Assembly: GCA_021298355.1 (NCBI GenBank)
Contig: JAJTEH010000006.1
Span: 124,001-188,000 of the forward strand
Direction: 5' to 3'
Length of the DNA: 64,000 nt
From: Flammeovirgaceae bacterium
GTDB lineage: Bacteria; Bacteroidota; Bacteroidia; Cytophagales; Cyclobacteriaceae
The position numbers were made by a program, and so were the translations under genes. Shown here in pieces: positions 1 to 9,200 of this stretch; positions within the stretch are counted from its first letter, which is position 1; every line of letters begins with the position of its first letter. The notes beneath the pieces were generated by a model. That model did not search any database, was not told the DNA's origin, and was given only the letters and a program-made list of their open reading frames with translations.

Positions 1-2
1 TT

Positions 3-956
3 TTGCCTATTGTAAAATGGTTAGAAAGCAAAAAGTTTAGCACGATATGGGCAACGATAGTAGTGCTTGTAGTTTTTACAGGATTTTTGATTTTATCGGT
101 TTGGCTGGTTGTCGAACAATTGATTGCCTTGGTAAATGATTTACCCGGCCTACAAACTAAGTTTGATGCCTTTGTATTACGAAGCAGTGGTTTCTTGCAA
201 GAGATAGGTTTAAGTGTATCTGACCAGAATAAAATGTTAAAGGAAGCTACTACATCTTTAAGTACGTATGCAGCTAATGTTTTAGTTTCAACTTCAAATG
301 TAGTTTCATTGGTAATTCAGGTACCGATTTACATTTTCTTATTTCTGATTTACCGCGATAAGTTTAAACTCTTCTTCCAAGCTCTTCTCAATTCTAACCA
401 AGAAATGGTTTGGAAGAAGGAGGTAGAATCAGTATTAAAAGGCTACGTAAGTGGCCTGGCGATGGTCACCATCATAATTGCTATTTTAAATTCTGTCGGA
501 CTGGCAATATTAGGCATTGAACACGCTATCTTCTTTGGAGTGATATCAGGCGTGCTTACTGTTATACCTTACGTTGGTATTTTTATCGGGGCGGCCTTTC
601 CGGTGATTGTTGCCTTAATTACCAAAGACAGCGCCTGGTATGCATTAGGTGTAATCATCATATTTTCGGTAGTTCAATTTCTAGAGGGAAATTTCATTAC
701 CCCGAAAATTACGGGTTCGAAAGTAAGTATTAATGCCTTAGCAGCAATTCTGGCATTATTAATTGGAAGCAAACTGATGGGCATTGCCGGGATGATATTG
801 GCAGTTCCTGCTATTGGCGTTATCAAGATTTTAATTCAATATAGTGAACACCTCAAGCCTTGGGCTATTTTATTGGATGATAGCCACGGACAGAGTACAA
901 CAACTGAAGATGAGCCTAAGCCAGCATCAACTATTAAGACTGAAAAGAAAGATTAA
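3..956 (+). CDS. AI-2E family transporter (PerM/YdiK type), 5' end cut by window
   Basis: Polytopic inner-membrane protein of the AI-2E transporter superfamily, which exports small molecules or acts as an ion antiporter; the substrate cannot be told from sequence. About 317 residues are visible, with several long hydrophobic segments, the family-typical Gly/Pro-rich stretch 'GVLTVIPYVGIFIGAAFP' around residue 185, and the conserved 'NFITPKITGSKVSINALAAILALLIG' region split over residues 231-256 (read here only as a landmark). The C-terminal tail (about residues 290-317) is charged and probably cytoplasmic. The frame is open to the left edge and the first codon here is TTG, so the true start most likely lies outside the window. 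No partner gene is visible downstream. Confidence 0.85.
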   Translation: MPIVKWLESKKFSTIWATIVVLVVFTGFLILSVWLVVEQLIALVNDLPGLQTKFDAFVLRSSGFLQEIGLSVSDQNKMLKEATTSLSTYAANVLVSTSNVVSLVIQVPIYIFLFLIYRDKFKLFFQALLNSNQEMVWKKEVESVLKGYVSGLAMVTIIIAILNSVGLAILGIEHAIFFGVISGVLTVIPYVGIFIGAAFPVIVALITKDSAWYALGVIIIFSVVQFLEGNFITPKITGSKVSINALAAILALLIGSKLMGIAGMILAVPAIGVIKILIQYSEHLKPWAILLDDSHGQSTTTEDEPKPASTIKTEKKD

Positions 957-1049
957 TCTTAACGCCCTACCTGAAAACAAGTATTCTTTCTTCACAAAAG
1001 AAAGAACTTTTAAATTCTTTGTTGTTTCAAAAGATTTCCTTTTACAGAT

Positions 1050-1217
1050 GCTTACTTTCTTTTTACCTATACGAGAATACTACTCACAGTCGCTTATTTT
1101 CTTTTTACAGCCGCGAGAATACTGACTAACGGTGCTTACTTTCTTTTTGCGGATGCGAGAATACTAAATGCGCATGCTTACTTTCTTTAGCACGGTTCAA
1201 AAATACTGGCCAATGCC
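1050..1217. repeat. 42-bp tandem repeat, four degenerate units
   Basis: Units begin at 1050, 1092, 1134 and 1176, exactly 42 bases apart. Each opens with GCTTA(C/T)TTTCTTT; the first three carry GAGAATACT about 25 bases later, preceded by CG or GCG, and the fourth has AAAATACT. Between these two conserved blocks and after them the sequence varies. The unit length is divisible by three, but the frame through it is broken by stops after two units, so I read it as non-coding. It lies just past the AI-2E-type gene. Function unknown. Confidence 0.8.
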
Positions 1218-1280
1218 TTGGTAAGTGCGCACGTACCAAGTTTATTTGAAATCTAAATTTTGATTTATTAAGAATAGTAT

Positions 1281-1305
1281 AATGGTTCGTGAGACACGAA
1301 CCATT
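1281..1305. other. perfect 11-bp inverted repeat, 3-nt loop
   Basis: AATGGTTCGTG, loop AGA, CACGAACCATT. The stem is perfect, but no run of T follows on the plus strand, so it is at best a weak terminator for the upstream gene over 300 bases away. It could be a protein-binding site or part of a small RNA. Confidence 0.5.
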
Positions 1306-1744
1306 GCTTAGATTTAATTAATCAACTTTTATACTACTAAAGGGATGAATTTTTCATTGTTATCTTTTTTTATAATTTCTTAGGTACAAATATGAATATA
1401 TTTACAAGTAGCTTACACAATGGTAAGTGCTTATGTTACTTATGAAGTAAAACAAAAAATACACTGCGATGATAAAGAACCGTAATTGCTATTTTTAAAT
1501 TATTAAAGGAAAAAGTAATACATCACTAGAAAAGTGTTTTCATTAAAGTTAGTTTATCATCAAGATTTTAAATGTTGATGTTTTCATTTCAATAGGTTTT
1601 GGTTATAGGTATGATTGTGGATATTCGCATTAGCTAAAAAGAAAATGATTAGTTTAGAGAGTTTAGTAATTGGAATCCTGCTTTTCTCGCCATCATTTTT
1701 AAATATAGTATAGATAACAACTTGCATTTGTTAAAGCACCAGCC

Positions 1745-2401
1745 ATGACTTCTTTTAATTCATCCTTGCGAGTAAATAAACGAATTGTAATTTTCTCACC
1801 AATCCTGATCATCATTGTCAATTTTGCTATTGCATTTGCCGCCAAGTATCTTATTGGCAAATGGGCATTTATTCCCATGATCTTAAGTGGCTGGATTTTG
1901 TGGTTATTTTTTATTCTCAAATTTGGTGGTTGGGAATCAATAAAAGTATGGTTGCAAAAGTCTGAAGGATCGTTTTTTTGGCCTTTACTTAGTGTATTAA
2001 TAGGGTTTATTCCTTTGCCTCTTTTTATTTTTCATTACACCAGCTTATCTGTTTGGACTATATGGTTGCCATGGCTCACGATCGCGATTGTGAACCCTTG
2101 GATCGAAGAATTTTACTGGCGAGGTTTGTTACTCGATTTTACAAAGGGATGGTCGAAAACAATGTCTGTATTATATAGCAGTTTTCTATTTGCAATTAAT
2201 CACGCAGCATTTGGTATAAACTCTGAGTTAAATAGTGGACTTGAAATAATTATATCTACACTTTTTATGGGGGTAATATGGAGTGTAGTTTATGTTAAAA
2301 CTAAAAGTTTAAGGTGGACAATATTCGCTCACTTTTTAGTTGACTTTCTTGGTTTGTCTTCTGCAGCATTTTTAGATTTATGGGAAAAAGGAAACTGGTA
2401 A
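1745..2401 (+). CDS. CPBP family intramembrane metalloprotease
   Basis: Membrane-embedded glutamic/metalloprotease of the CPBP (CAAX protease and bacteriocin-processing, 'Abi') family, 218 aa. The three family motifs are all present: EExxxR as E121-E122-R126 in 'WIEEFYWRGLLLD', then 'FAINHAAFG' with its His, then 'FAHFLVDF' with His and Asp near the C-terminus. Multiple hydrophobic helices span the rest. Natural substrates of stand-alone members are generally unknown; some confer bacteriocin self-immunity. It stands alone, with a long non-coding stretch upstream and a convergent gene downstream. Confidence 0.87.
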   Translation: MTSFNSSLRVNKRIVIFSPILIIIVNFAIAFAAKYLIGKWAFIPMILSGWILWLFFILKFGGWESIKVWLQKSEGSFFWPLLSVLIGFIPLPLFIFHYTSLSVWTIWLPWLTIAIVNPWIEEFYWRGLLLDFTKGWSKTMSVLYSSFLFAINHAAFGINSELNSGLEIIISTLFMGVIWSVVYVKTKSLRWTIFAHFLVDFLGLSSAAFLDLWEKGNW

Positions 2402-2513
2402 TTAGTAGTAATCGCCAGTAAATAGGTTATTCTCTTCTGCTTGTTGCTAACTGAAGGGCTTTGTCTAAGCAGAGTTTTCTGCTATGTACTCTGTGGATAA
2501 GAAATAAGAAATC

Positions 2514-3053
2514 TTAGCCTATCTTTTCTATTACCAGATTATGATTGGTATAAATGCAGATATCGGCTGCTATGTGTAAGGATTCTTTTACGATTTCTTC
2601 GGCTGTTAAATGAGATGCGTGTTTCTTCAAAGCTAAAGCTGCGGATTGTGCATACATGGCACCTGAACCAATGGCTGCAATCTGATTATCGGGTTCTATA
2701 ACATCGCCAGTGCCAGAAAGAATCAATAACTCTTCGTGGTTGGCGGCAATTAGCATGGATTCTAACCGTCTTAAGTATCGGTCGGTGCGCCAATCTTTAG
2801 CTAGCTCAATAGCTGCACGTTTCATGTTGCCGCGGTATACGTTTAGCTTGTCTTCGAAGCGTTCTAAAAGTGTAAACGCATCAGCCGTAGAACCGGCAAA
2901 ACCTGTAATTACTTTACCCTCTAATAACTTTCTGATTTTCTTAACATTACTCTTAGCTATAGTATTGCCCATTGTAGCTTGTCCATCGGCACCAATGGCT
3001 ACCATTCCGTTGTGAACTACTGCAAGAACTGTTGTGGCGTGTATTTTAGTCAT
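2514..3053 (-). CDS. hslV: ATP-dependent protease subunit HslV
   Basis: Threonine protease subunit of the HslUV (ClpYQ) complex in the cytoplasm, 179 aa, the normal length. The N-terminus is '[12 protein letters not shown]', so the catalytic threonine is expected to be exposed after removal of a six-residue leader, as in the Bacillus ClpQ type; this is family knowledge, not seen directly. '[20 protein letters not shown]' and '[17 protein letters not shown]' are classic HslV signatures, and 'AIGSGAMYA' follows near residue 126. It overlaps the upstream Uma2 gene by 8 bases, so the two are probably co-transcribed. The ATPase partner hslU is not adjacent, which is common in Bacteroidetes. Confidence 0.95.
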   Translation of the reverse strand: MTKIHATTVLAVVHNGMVAIGADGQATMGNTIAKSNVKKIRKLLEGKVITGFAGSTADAFTLLERFEDKLNVYRGNMKRAAIELAKDWRTDRYLRRLESMLIAANHEELLILSGTGDVIEPDNQIAAIGSGAMYAQSAALALKKHASHLTAEEIVKESLHIAADICIYTNHNLVIEKIG

Positions 3054-3648
3054 TGAGCCTATTTAGCTTAGTGTTAGTATAAATAATAGAAAGAGGAATA
3101 GAAATCTCTAGTGCCGAAATGTATAAGTTGTCTGTTACTGCTTTGTACTCTTCCAACTCCCAGTGGTTGGTTGCATTCAATCTGAAAACTTCTACACTTA
3201 TACTTTCTGTATCAACAAGTATTAACTCTTTTAATGTAGGGATATCCCGATATAGTTTAAACTTACCTCCTCTATCGTAATGCTGTGTTGATGGCGAAAG
3301 TATTTCGAAAATAACCGTTGGGCCAACTGAATAATCTTCTTCCTTAATCTGGATATCGCTGTTACAAAAAACCGATATATCAGGATAAGTGAACAAAGTA
3401 TTTTCTGGAATATGAATTCTCATGTCGCTCCCAAAAGGAATGCAGGGTTTACCTTTTAGCTTATTGCCTAATTCGATAAATAGATTAGAAAAAACGATGT
3501 TATGCCTTGTGCTTGCGCCAGACATAGCAAAAATTTCGCCTTTGTAGTATTCATGTTTTAATCCGGACTCGCGCTCGAAGCTTAGATACTCTTCTATTGT
3601 GAGTTTCTTCTTGCCATATACCGATACGGGTTCGCGTGTTTCCGTCAT
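3046..3648 (-). CDS. Uma2 family endonuclease-like protein (DUF820)
   Basis: 200-aa protein of the Uma2/DUF820 family, which has a PD-(D/E)xK restriction-endonuclease-like fold. Seen: the N-terminal '[20 protein letters not shown]' region, '[10 protein letters not shown]', the acidic pair in 'YPDISVFC', and '[10 protein letters not shown]' with the active-site-like Glu. The biological role is not known for most members; they are abundant in cyanobacteria and Bacteroidetes, often in several copies, and may be linked to mobile elements. It sits between the E2 gene and hslV, 29 bases from the former and overlapping the latter. Confidence 0.85.
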   Translation of the reverse strand: MTETREPVSVYGKKKLTIEEYLSFERESGLKHEYYKGEIFAMSGASTRHNIVFSNLFIELGNKLKGKPCIPFGSDMRIHIPENTLFTYPDISVFCNSDIQIKEEDYSVGPTVIFEILSPSTQHYDRGGKFKLYRDIPTLKELILVDTESISVEVFRLNATNHWELEEYKAVTDNLYISALEISIPLSIIYTNTKLNRLND

Positions 3649-3677
3649 TCATCCAATTATTTTCGGAATTCAGAAGA

Positions 3678-5297
3678 TTAAATCAATATCCTAACCGGAT
3701 CTTCTAACAATCCTTTCAACGTTTTTAAGAAGGCAGAACCTACTGCGCCATCTACTGCGCGGTGGTCGCACGACATGGTAACTTTCATAACGTTGCCTGG
3801 CACTAACGTTCCGTTCTTAACAACTGCTGTTTCTTTGATGCCGCCTACTGCTAGTATACAAGCATCGGGTGGGTTGATGATGGCCGTGAATTCTTCGATG
3901 CCAAACATACCTAAGTTAGAAATGGTAAAGGTGCTTCCTTCCCAATCGGCAGGTTGTAATTTTTTATCGTGTGCTTTTTGGGCGAGGTCTTTTACTTCGG
4001 TGGCAATGTGCGAAAGTGACTTGCTATCGGCAAAGCGAACAACCGGTACGAGTAAGCCATCTTTTACGGCTACGGCTACGCCAATGTTAACATGATGATT
4101 CTTTCTGATCTTATCGCCTAACCAACTCACATTTACATCGGGATGCTGCTTTAGCGCGGCAGCCACGGCTTTGATAACCATGTCGTTGAAGGATATTTTA
4201 ACAGGGCTGATCTCGTTGATGCTTTTGCGCGCTTCGATGGCTTTATCCATATTAATTTCCATCGTGAGATAGAAATGTGGAGCTGTGTACATGCTTTCGC
4301 TCAGGCGCTTAGCAATGGTTTTACGCATTTGCGATACCGGCACATCTTCGAAGCTTTCTTTACCAAGTACGGAAGGCAATACTAGGCCTGATCCTTTGGC
4401 TTGTAACGTTTGAGCAGGTGCTGCAGAGCCTTTGAAGTTTTCTACATCTACCTTTGTAATTCTACCATTATCGCCACTTCCTTGAATCTGGCTTATGTCG
4501 ATTCCTTTCTCTTTAGCCAAACGTTTTGCTAAAGGCGATGCCTTTACCCTACCGTTACTGTGTTGAGCAGTAACAACCTGATTAACAACAGGTGATGTTG
4601 CTGCTTCTGACTTAGGGGCAGAAGGAGTTGAAGAAGCTGAACCGCTGTTGTTTTGATGTGCTTTTAAAAGTGTTGCCCAATCTGCTCCGGCTTCGCCTAC
4701 TATGGCTAAAACACCATTTACCGGAACGGCCTTACCTGCTTCTGCACCTATGTATAATACTGTACCGTTGTGGTAAGATTCATATTCCATGGTGGCTTTA
4801 TCCGTTTCTATTTCGGCCATTAATTCGCCCGACTTAACGGTATCGCCTACTTTTTTGTGCCAGGCTGCGATTACGCCTTCTAGCATGGTATCGCTCATTT
4901 TAGGCATTAGCACTATTTCGGCTTTAATGCCTTTTGCATCGATGGTTTGAGCCGGTGTGGATGGTGAAGCAACACTTGCTTCTGTTTTTGTAACCGATTG
5001 TTGGCCAACGGTTTGTGCTGCATTACCTGCACCTTGTAAGAGGGCTTGGTAATCTTCTCCTTTTTTACCTACTATAGCCAGTACCTCGTTTACTTTTACG
5101 GCCTGGCCTTCGGTTGCGCCTATGTATAAAATGGTTCCTTCGTTGAAGGATTCGTAGTCCATTGTTGCCTTATCCGTTTCTATTTCGGCCATCAGCTCGC
5201 CAGACTTTACAGTATCTCCTACTTTTTTATGCCATTTAGCGATTACCCCTTCTGTCATGGTATCGCTCATTTTGGGCATGCGAATAATCTCTGCCAT
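3678..5297 (-). CDS. pdhC: Pyruvate dehydrogenase complex dihydrolipoamide acetyltransferase (E2)
   Basis: Core acetyltransferase of the pyruvate dehydrogenase complex, which passes the acetyl group from lipoyl-lysine to CoA. 539 aa from the ATG at 5297; an upstream in-frame start at 5393 would add 32 residues that do not match the family and would run into the preceding gene. Two lipoyl domains are present, each with the modified lysine in 'ETDKATM' (K43 in the first; the second is about 120 residues later). A peripheral-subunit-binding domain follows ('VKASPLAKRLAKEKGIDI'), then the catalytic domain ending in the HxxxDG site 'DHRAVDGA'. Ala/Pro/Ser/Thr-rich linkers separate the domains. The other subunits are not in the window. 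Confidence 0.94.
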   Translation of the reverse strand: MAEIIRMPKMSDTMTEGVIAKWHKKVGDTVKSGELMAEIETDKATMDYESFNEGTILYIGATEGQAVKVNEVLAIVGKKGEDYQALLQGAGNAAQTVGQQSVTKTEASVASPSTPAQTIDAKGIKAEIVLMPKMSDTMLEGVIAAWHKKVGDTVKSGELMAEIETDKATMEYESYHNGTVLYIGAEAGKAVPVNGVLAIVGEAGADWATLLKAHQNNSGSASSTPSAPKSEAATSPVVNQVVTAQHSNGRVKASPLAKRLAKEKGIDISQIQGSGDNGRITKVDVENFKGSAAPAQTLQAKGSGLVLPSVLGKESFEDVPVSQMRKTIAKRLSESMYTAPHFYLTMEINMDKAIEARKSINEISPVKISFNDMVIKAVAAALKQHPDVNVSWLGDKIRKNHHVNIGVAVAVKDGLLVPVVRFADSKSLSHIATEVKDLAQKAHDKKLQPADWEGSTFTISNLGMFGIEEFTAIINPPDACILAVGGIKETAVVKNGTLVPGNVMKVTMSCDHRAVDGAVGSAFLKTLKGLLEDPVRILI

Positions 5298-5361
5298 GTA
5301 TCGATTTTTGAGAATTCTTAAACGGTCAAAATTAAGGTAAGAAATGCGATTTTCAAGTCTT

Positions 5362-8204
5362 TTAGAAATTAATCGTGCCCAATAAAAATTCAAACGTTGT
5401 TGTAGCGGGCGATAGCCCTTTTGAGATACGAAAGCCGAGGTCTAGCTGTGGGAGAAAACGCATAACGTTTACATCGAATGTGTATTCGATACCAACCGTA
5501 GAATAGCTTTGGTTTATGCGGTTGATGGGCGAATTGCCAAAGCCGTAATCAAAAAAGAGATTAGCTCTAACCCGTTGTATATTAAGAAGCGGCCCGAGGG
5601 CGAGATCAGGATACAACAATGGCAGGGCATAATTTACGGAAGCACTAAAGAAGTTTTGAGATCTGAAAACAGATTGACCGCGTGGTACAGGCACTCGATT
5701 TTCGAAGATATAATTAGTTAGAAAGTTATTGGTAAACAGTGTTCCTTGAAAGGCCATGTATCCGTTTAGTGAATGGTGCCTGTCGAAGCCGGGAAGATAA
5801 GCATGCAGATAGCCTGAAAACTGGCTGCCGTTAAGGTTGCTGTTGCCAACGGTGTTAAACGCTTCTGCATTGAGATAAATACCTTTTGGGGGTAAGAAAT
5901 CTCTGGGGCTTTGTTTGTGGTAAACATAAAGCGTGGCACGTGTTCTGTTAAATACAAGATTGTTGTTGCCTACAAAACTTCGAAGTGTGTACACATTGCG
6001 TGCTGTATCATTTATAATTAGTGCAGGAACAAAACGGGAGGTTTCAAAATTTGTGTTCCTGAATTCGGGAATGGTGTTTCTGAAGTTACTGACTGTGCGG
6101 TAGTTTAGTGTACTGCTTAAAGTTAGGCCCGACAAGTATTTCGATCGGGTGAATATAAAAGGAAGTCTTATGCCACCCTCTACAGTTTGTTCGTGCCATT
6201 TGAGGGTAAGGTTGCGTGTAACGGTAACATCGCTGGTTACATTTTGAGGAGAATTTCTTTCGATAAAGCGAATTGTAATATCTCCTTCGTTTACACTTCT
6301 ATCGCCTACGGAGAAGCCAAGGTCTACTATCGGGTAAAAGCCCTGGTAGCTAAACCGGGCACCCCATGCGCCAGATCTTTCGGCCACGTTGTAGTTATAG
6401 CCGAGTAACCATGCGGTGGTACTTAGTACATCGCGCGATACCAAACCTAACGTTGCGCCAGATAAGTCGCTGTTGAAATATGCGCCCCAGTTGTAGGGGT
6501 TAATTGTTCCAGCAATTTTTCTGTAGCGTTTAGGTGTATAGTTTTGAGGAGTAACTGATTGTAAAAAGTTTTTGCTTCCCTCCTGTTGCTCTAACCAACC
6601 AAAATAACGCGCATCTTCGGTTTGGTGATTGAACTTTTTCCACGTGGCCGGATTAAATTCTATTTCTGCAATAGCTAATCCATTTTCGGTTTGTTCATTA
6701 TACAAAATACTTGATGTGCTTTTTCTAACGCTTGGGTTATAGGCTCCGAACTTGCTTGTTGTGATTTGAAATACTTCGCCAGTATTGATAGCTACTGCGA
6801 AGATGTTGTCGATTCCCTCTTTATTTCCGCTTACTAAAATGTAATCTCCGGCAAAGTATGGGTGGCCAAAGTGCCAGTTTGTTTGGGCGAGTATAGTTTT
6901 TTCGCTGCCGTCTTCGATGTTTATGATTACCAGTTCTTTTGTTTTCGAATTTGTTTTAAGTGCTACTAAGTTTTTGCCGGTTTCATCGAAACGCATCATA
7001 GCGTAATACTGATTTGAAGGGTTAGGCAACCTACGTATTTCTTTGCCAGTGAACACATCTGCCACTACAATTGTATGTGTATAGTTTTGGTCTGTTTCTA
7101 TGTAGGCTACCTGGTAACCATCTGGCGAGAGTGTTGGCCCTGCGCATCTGCTTTGCTTTTTTAATCTCCAAAATGATTGGGTGCCTAAATCATAAAACTT
7201 AATTACCGAATACGTTTTCATGCGCCAACGTGGGTCGTACTCGTATTCCGTCCAGACTATGCGTGAGTTCGTAGCGCTTAAAAATCCGCCATCGTTTATT
7301 ATGCCGGGCACGTAATGCACCTGTTCTACTTTATCTTTTAAGGTAACGAGTTGTTCGAAATCTGCCAGGCCAGATTTTAAGGCAACTATTCTGCCTCCTT
7401 CTAGTTCTACTGGATAGCTGTAGTTTGTAAAACTACTAACTCCAGGACTAACCTTTTTGTATGGTGTTAGTTGTAACGTATCGATTTGGTTTTGCCAACG
7501 TTGGGCTAATGTATCGGCCATTTCTTTGTAAACATCTACTACGTACTTACCCGTATGTTTTTTTATAGAAGATGAAAACCTGAAAGGGATAAATGGAACG
7601 CGCCAGGATGTGGTAGCGATTTTTCCCCATATCATCGGATCGTTTGTTTTCTCGCGCAGGTAGCTGGTAAACTGATAGCTGCTGTTTCGGTTAACACGGC
7701 ATCGCCTTCCCAAAACCATTGTGGTGCGGCTGCACTTGCCATAGCGGCCATTGTGCCCGTACCAAATGCATAGTTAAACACTTTATTAAAACCTGTGATG
7801 GCGTTTTGGTATTGTACGATATGCCTGTACTCGTGTATGGCCAACAGGTTTAGCCAATCGTTGCTGCCTGTAAAATTATAGTCTTGTGTGGGCATGGCGA
7901 AGAATTCGCTTCTGCGCGGATACATAGAAACAAAACCATTTGAAACAGCCGACTGACTTTGCAGAAGAATGGATATTCTGCGTGGCGATTTGCCTAAAGA
8001 TCTGGCTCCGGGTTGGTAAATTGCTTCTAGTGTAGCTGCTACGCGTTGGGCTGCCTCGCGTGCATTGTTTTGATACATTACATTGAAGTGTGTTGTTTTA
8101 AGTTTGTACCACTTTATGGAGGCCGGAGCATTTTCGAGCACATCGCTTTGTGCTTTGGCTATAAGAGCCAAGGCACAAAGCAATATGGTTAAGTAGTATC
8201 TCAT
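5362..8204 (-). pseudogene. Broken secreted metallopeptidase-like / beta-propeller outer-membrane protein gene
   Basis: Two reading frames belong to one gene. The 5' part (8204-7632) has a signal peptide ending 'IAKAQ', then a zinc-peptidase-like segment with HExxH as 'HEYRH' and a likely third ligand in 'WFWEGDAVLTETA'. About there the frame is lost. The 3' part (coding-like from about 7690 to 5362) resumes at 'YQFTSYLREKTNDP', continues through TolB/PD40-like propeller repeats ('LSPDGYQVAYIE') and ends in a beta-barrel-like region with an aromatic C-terminus ('LLGTINF'). From memory, related Bacteroidetes proteins have about 40-50 residues between the Glu motif and this point, so a small out-of-frame deletion fits better than a single-base error. 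As it stands only a 190-aa fragment would be made. An assembly error is possible. Confidence 0.7.
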
Positions 8205-8250
8205 ATATCGGTAACAGGTAAGATAACCGAAATATAAGCAAGGAGTTTTA

Positions 8251-9195
8251 TTATTTAGGGAAGTCTTTTACTTCGGTAGTTGATTTATACTTTCTGCCGA
8301 AACCTGAAACCGCAGCCACATTAAAAAAGCCTACGGCTTTTGTTCCGTTTGGATTGGTGTTTTTAATGTTGGTTGAAACGTTGGCGAGAGGTGTAGCGAA
8401 CAACTCTCCGAAACCACCGGGGCGATCGGTTTGGATTTTTAACTCGGTTAGAAAATCGAAAGCATCTTCTGATAGTGAATTGATTTCTACGTATAAAGAA
8501 TCTCCTAAAACAAGAGGAGGTAATACTTTGGTGTCATCGTTAGGGTCTTCATCGAAAGAATTAATGGCTCTGCGAATGGGAACGATAAACGGAACACCAT
8601 TAAAATTAGAGCCGCGCGAAAAACCGGCATCGTAAGCCAAATTTATATCAACCGGTTTATTTAGTAGTTGACCATTTTTATATGTTTTAATCCAATAGGC
8701 ATCGCCAGATTCATCTGGATCGGTAGACCAGAATTCTGCCAGTACGAAATCGGATGTAAACTGATCGCCCGGATCGAAGAAGAATGTTAAGCTATCTATT
8801 TCAGGTACGCGCGACATATCGGCCAGTGCTTCGTATGTTTCACCGTTGGTTTCTATTTCTAAGGTGTATTGAAGGCCTACTTCACCAAATGTTTCGTTGG
8901 CAGCGGGTGTCCATGTATAATTACCGGGTGTTGTTTCTGTGAAGGTATATACTCTGCCTTCGCTGTCGGTTACGGTTACGGTTGCTCCGGATAATGTGGG
9001 AGGTAATTCAGTTGCGAAGTAGGGTTGTGTGCGCATGAGCTTAATTACTTGTGGCTCGGACCTATTGGTGATAAACGCATCTACAACTAACAGAGGCTCT
9101 GCATTTTCTAATTTTACATCAACGGTGTCTTCGCAAGCGAAGAGTGATGTAAGGATAGCGAAAGCGAAAAGTGATTTTATAACTATATTCTTCAT
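8251..9195 (-). CDS. DUF4249 family outer-membrane lipoprotein
   Basis: Surface or periplasmic lipoprotein of the DUF4249 family, which accompanies TonB-dependent receptors in Bacteroidetes and probably helps capture the ligand. The start is taken at the ATG at 9195; a TTG three codons upstream overlaps the stop of the receptor gene. The lipobox is 'TSLFAC' with Cys21. The mature part opens 'EDTVDVKLENAEPLLVVDAFITN', the family signature region, and is beta-rich. The receptor gene ends at 9201, six bases before this start, so the two form an operon. The ligand is unknown. Confidence 0.87.
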   Translation of the reverse strand: MKNIVIKSLFAFAILTSLFACEDTVDVKLENAEPLLVVDAFITNRSEPQVIKLMRTQPYFATELPPTLSGATVTVTDSEGRVYTFTETTPGNYTWTPAANETFGEVGLQYTLEIETNGETYEALADMSRVPEIDSLTFFFDPGDQFTSDFVLAEFWSTDPDESGDAYWIKTYKNGQLLNKPVDINLAYDAGFSRGSNFNGVPFIVPIRRAINSFDEDPNDDTKVLPPLVLGDSLYVEINSLSEDAFDFLTELKIQTDRPGGFGELFATPLANVSTNIKNTNPNGTKAVGFFNVAAVSGFGRKYKSTTEVKDFPK

Positions 9196-9200
9196 ACTAA

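Larger units (their letters stand above)
957..1744. other. 788-base non-coding stretch with repeats
   Basis: No convincing gene is visible. The stretch holds a degenerate 42-bp tandem repeat (1050-1217) and a perfect 11-bp hairpin (1281-1305), both listed separately. The remainder, about 1310-1744, is very AT-rich and shows no gene-like codon structure. The last part must carry the promoter of the CPBP protease gene at 1745, but I cannot place it with confidence. Confidence 0.6.

Noticed and set aside
844-1125. Plus-strand frame running from the AI-2E-type gene into the 42-bp repeat
   Set aside because: It overlaps the real gene in another frame and its end is only the repeat read in frame; no start signal or family.
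1699-1920. Minus-strand 73-aa frame over the CPBP protease start
   Set aside because: It is a shadow of the protease gene, with no family features.
5298-5393. N-terminal extension of pyruvate dehydrogenase E2
   Set aside because: The 32 residues do not look like a lipoyl domain and overlap the preceding gene; the ATG at 5297 starts the family sequence.
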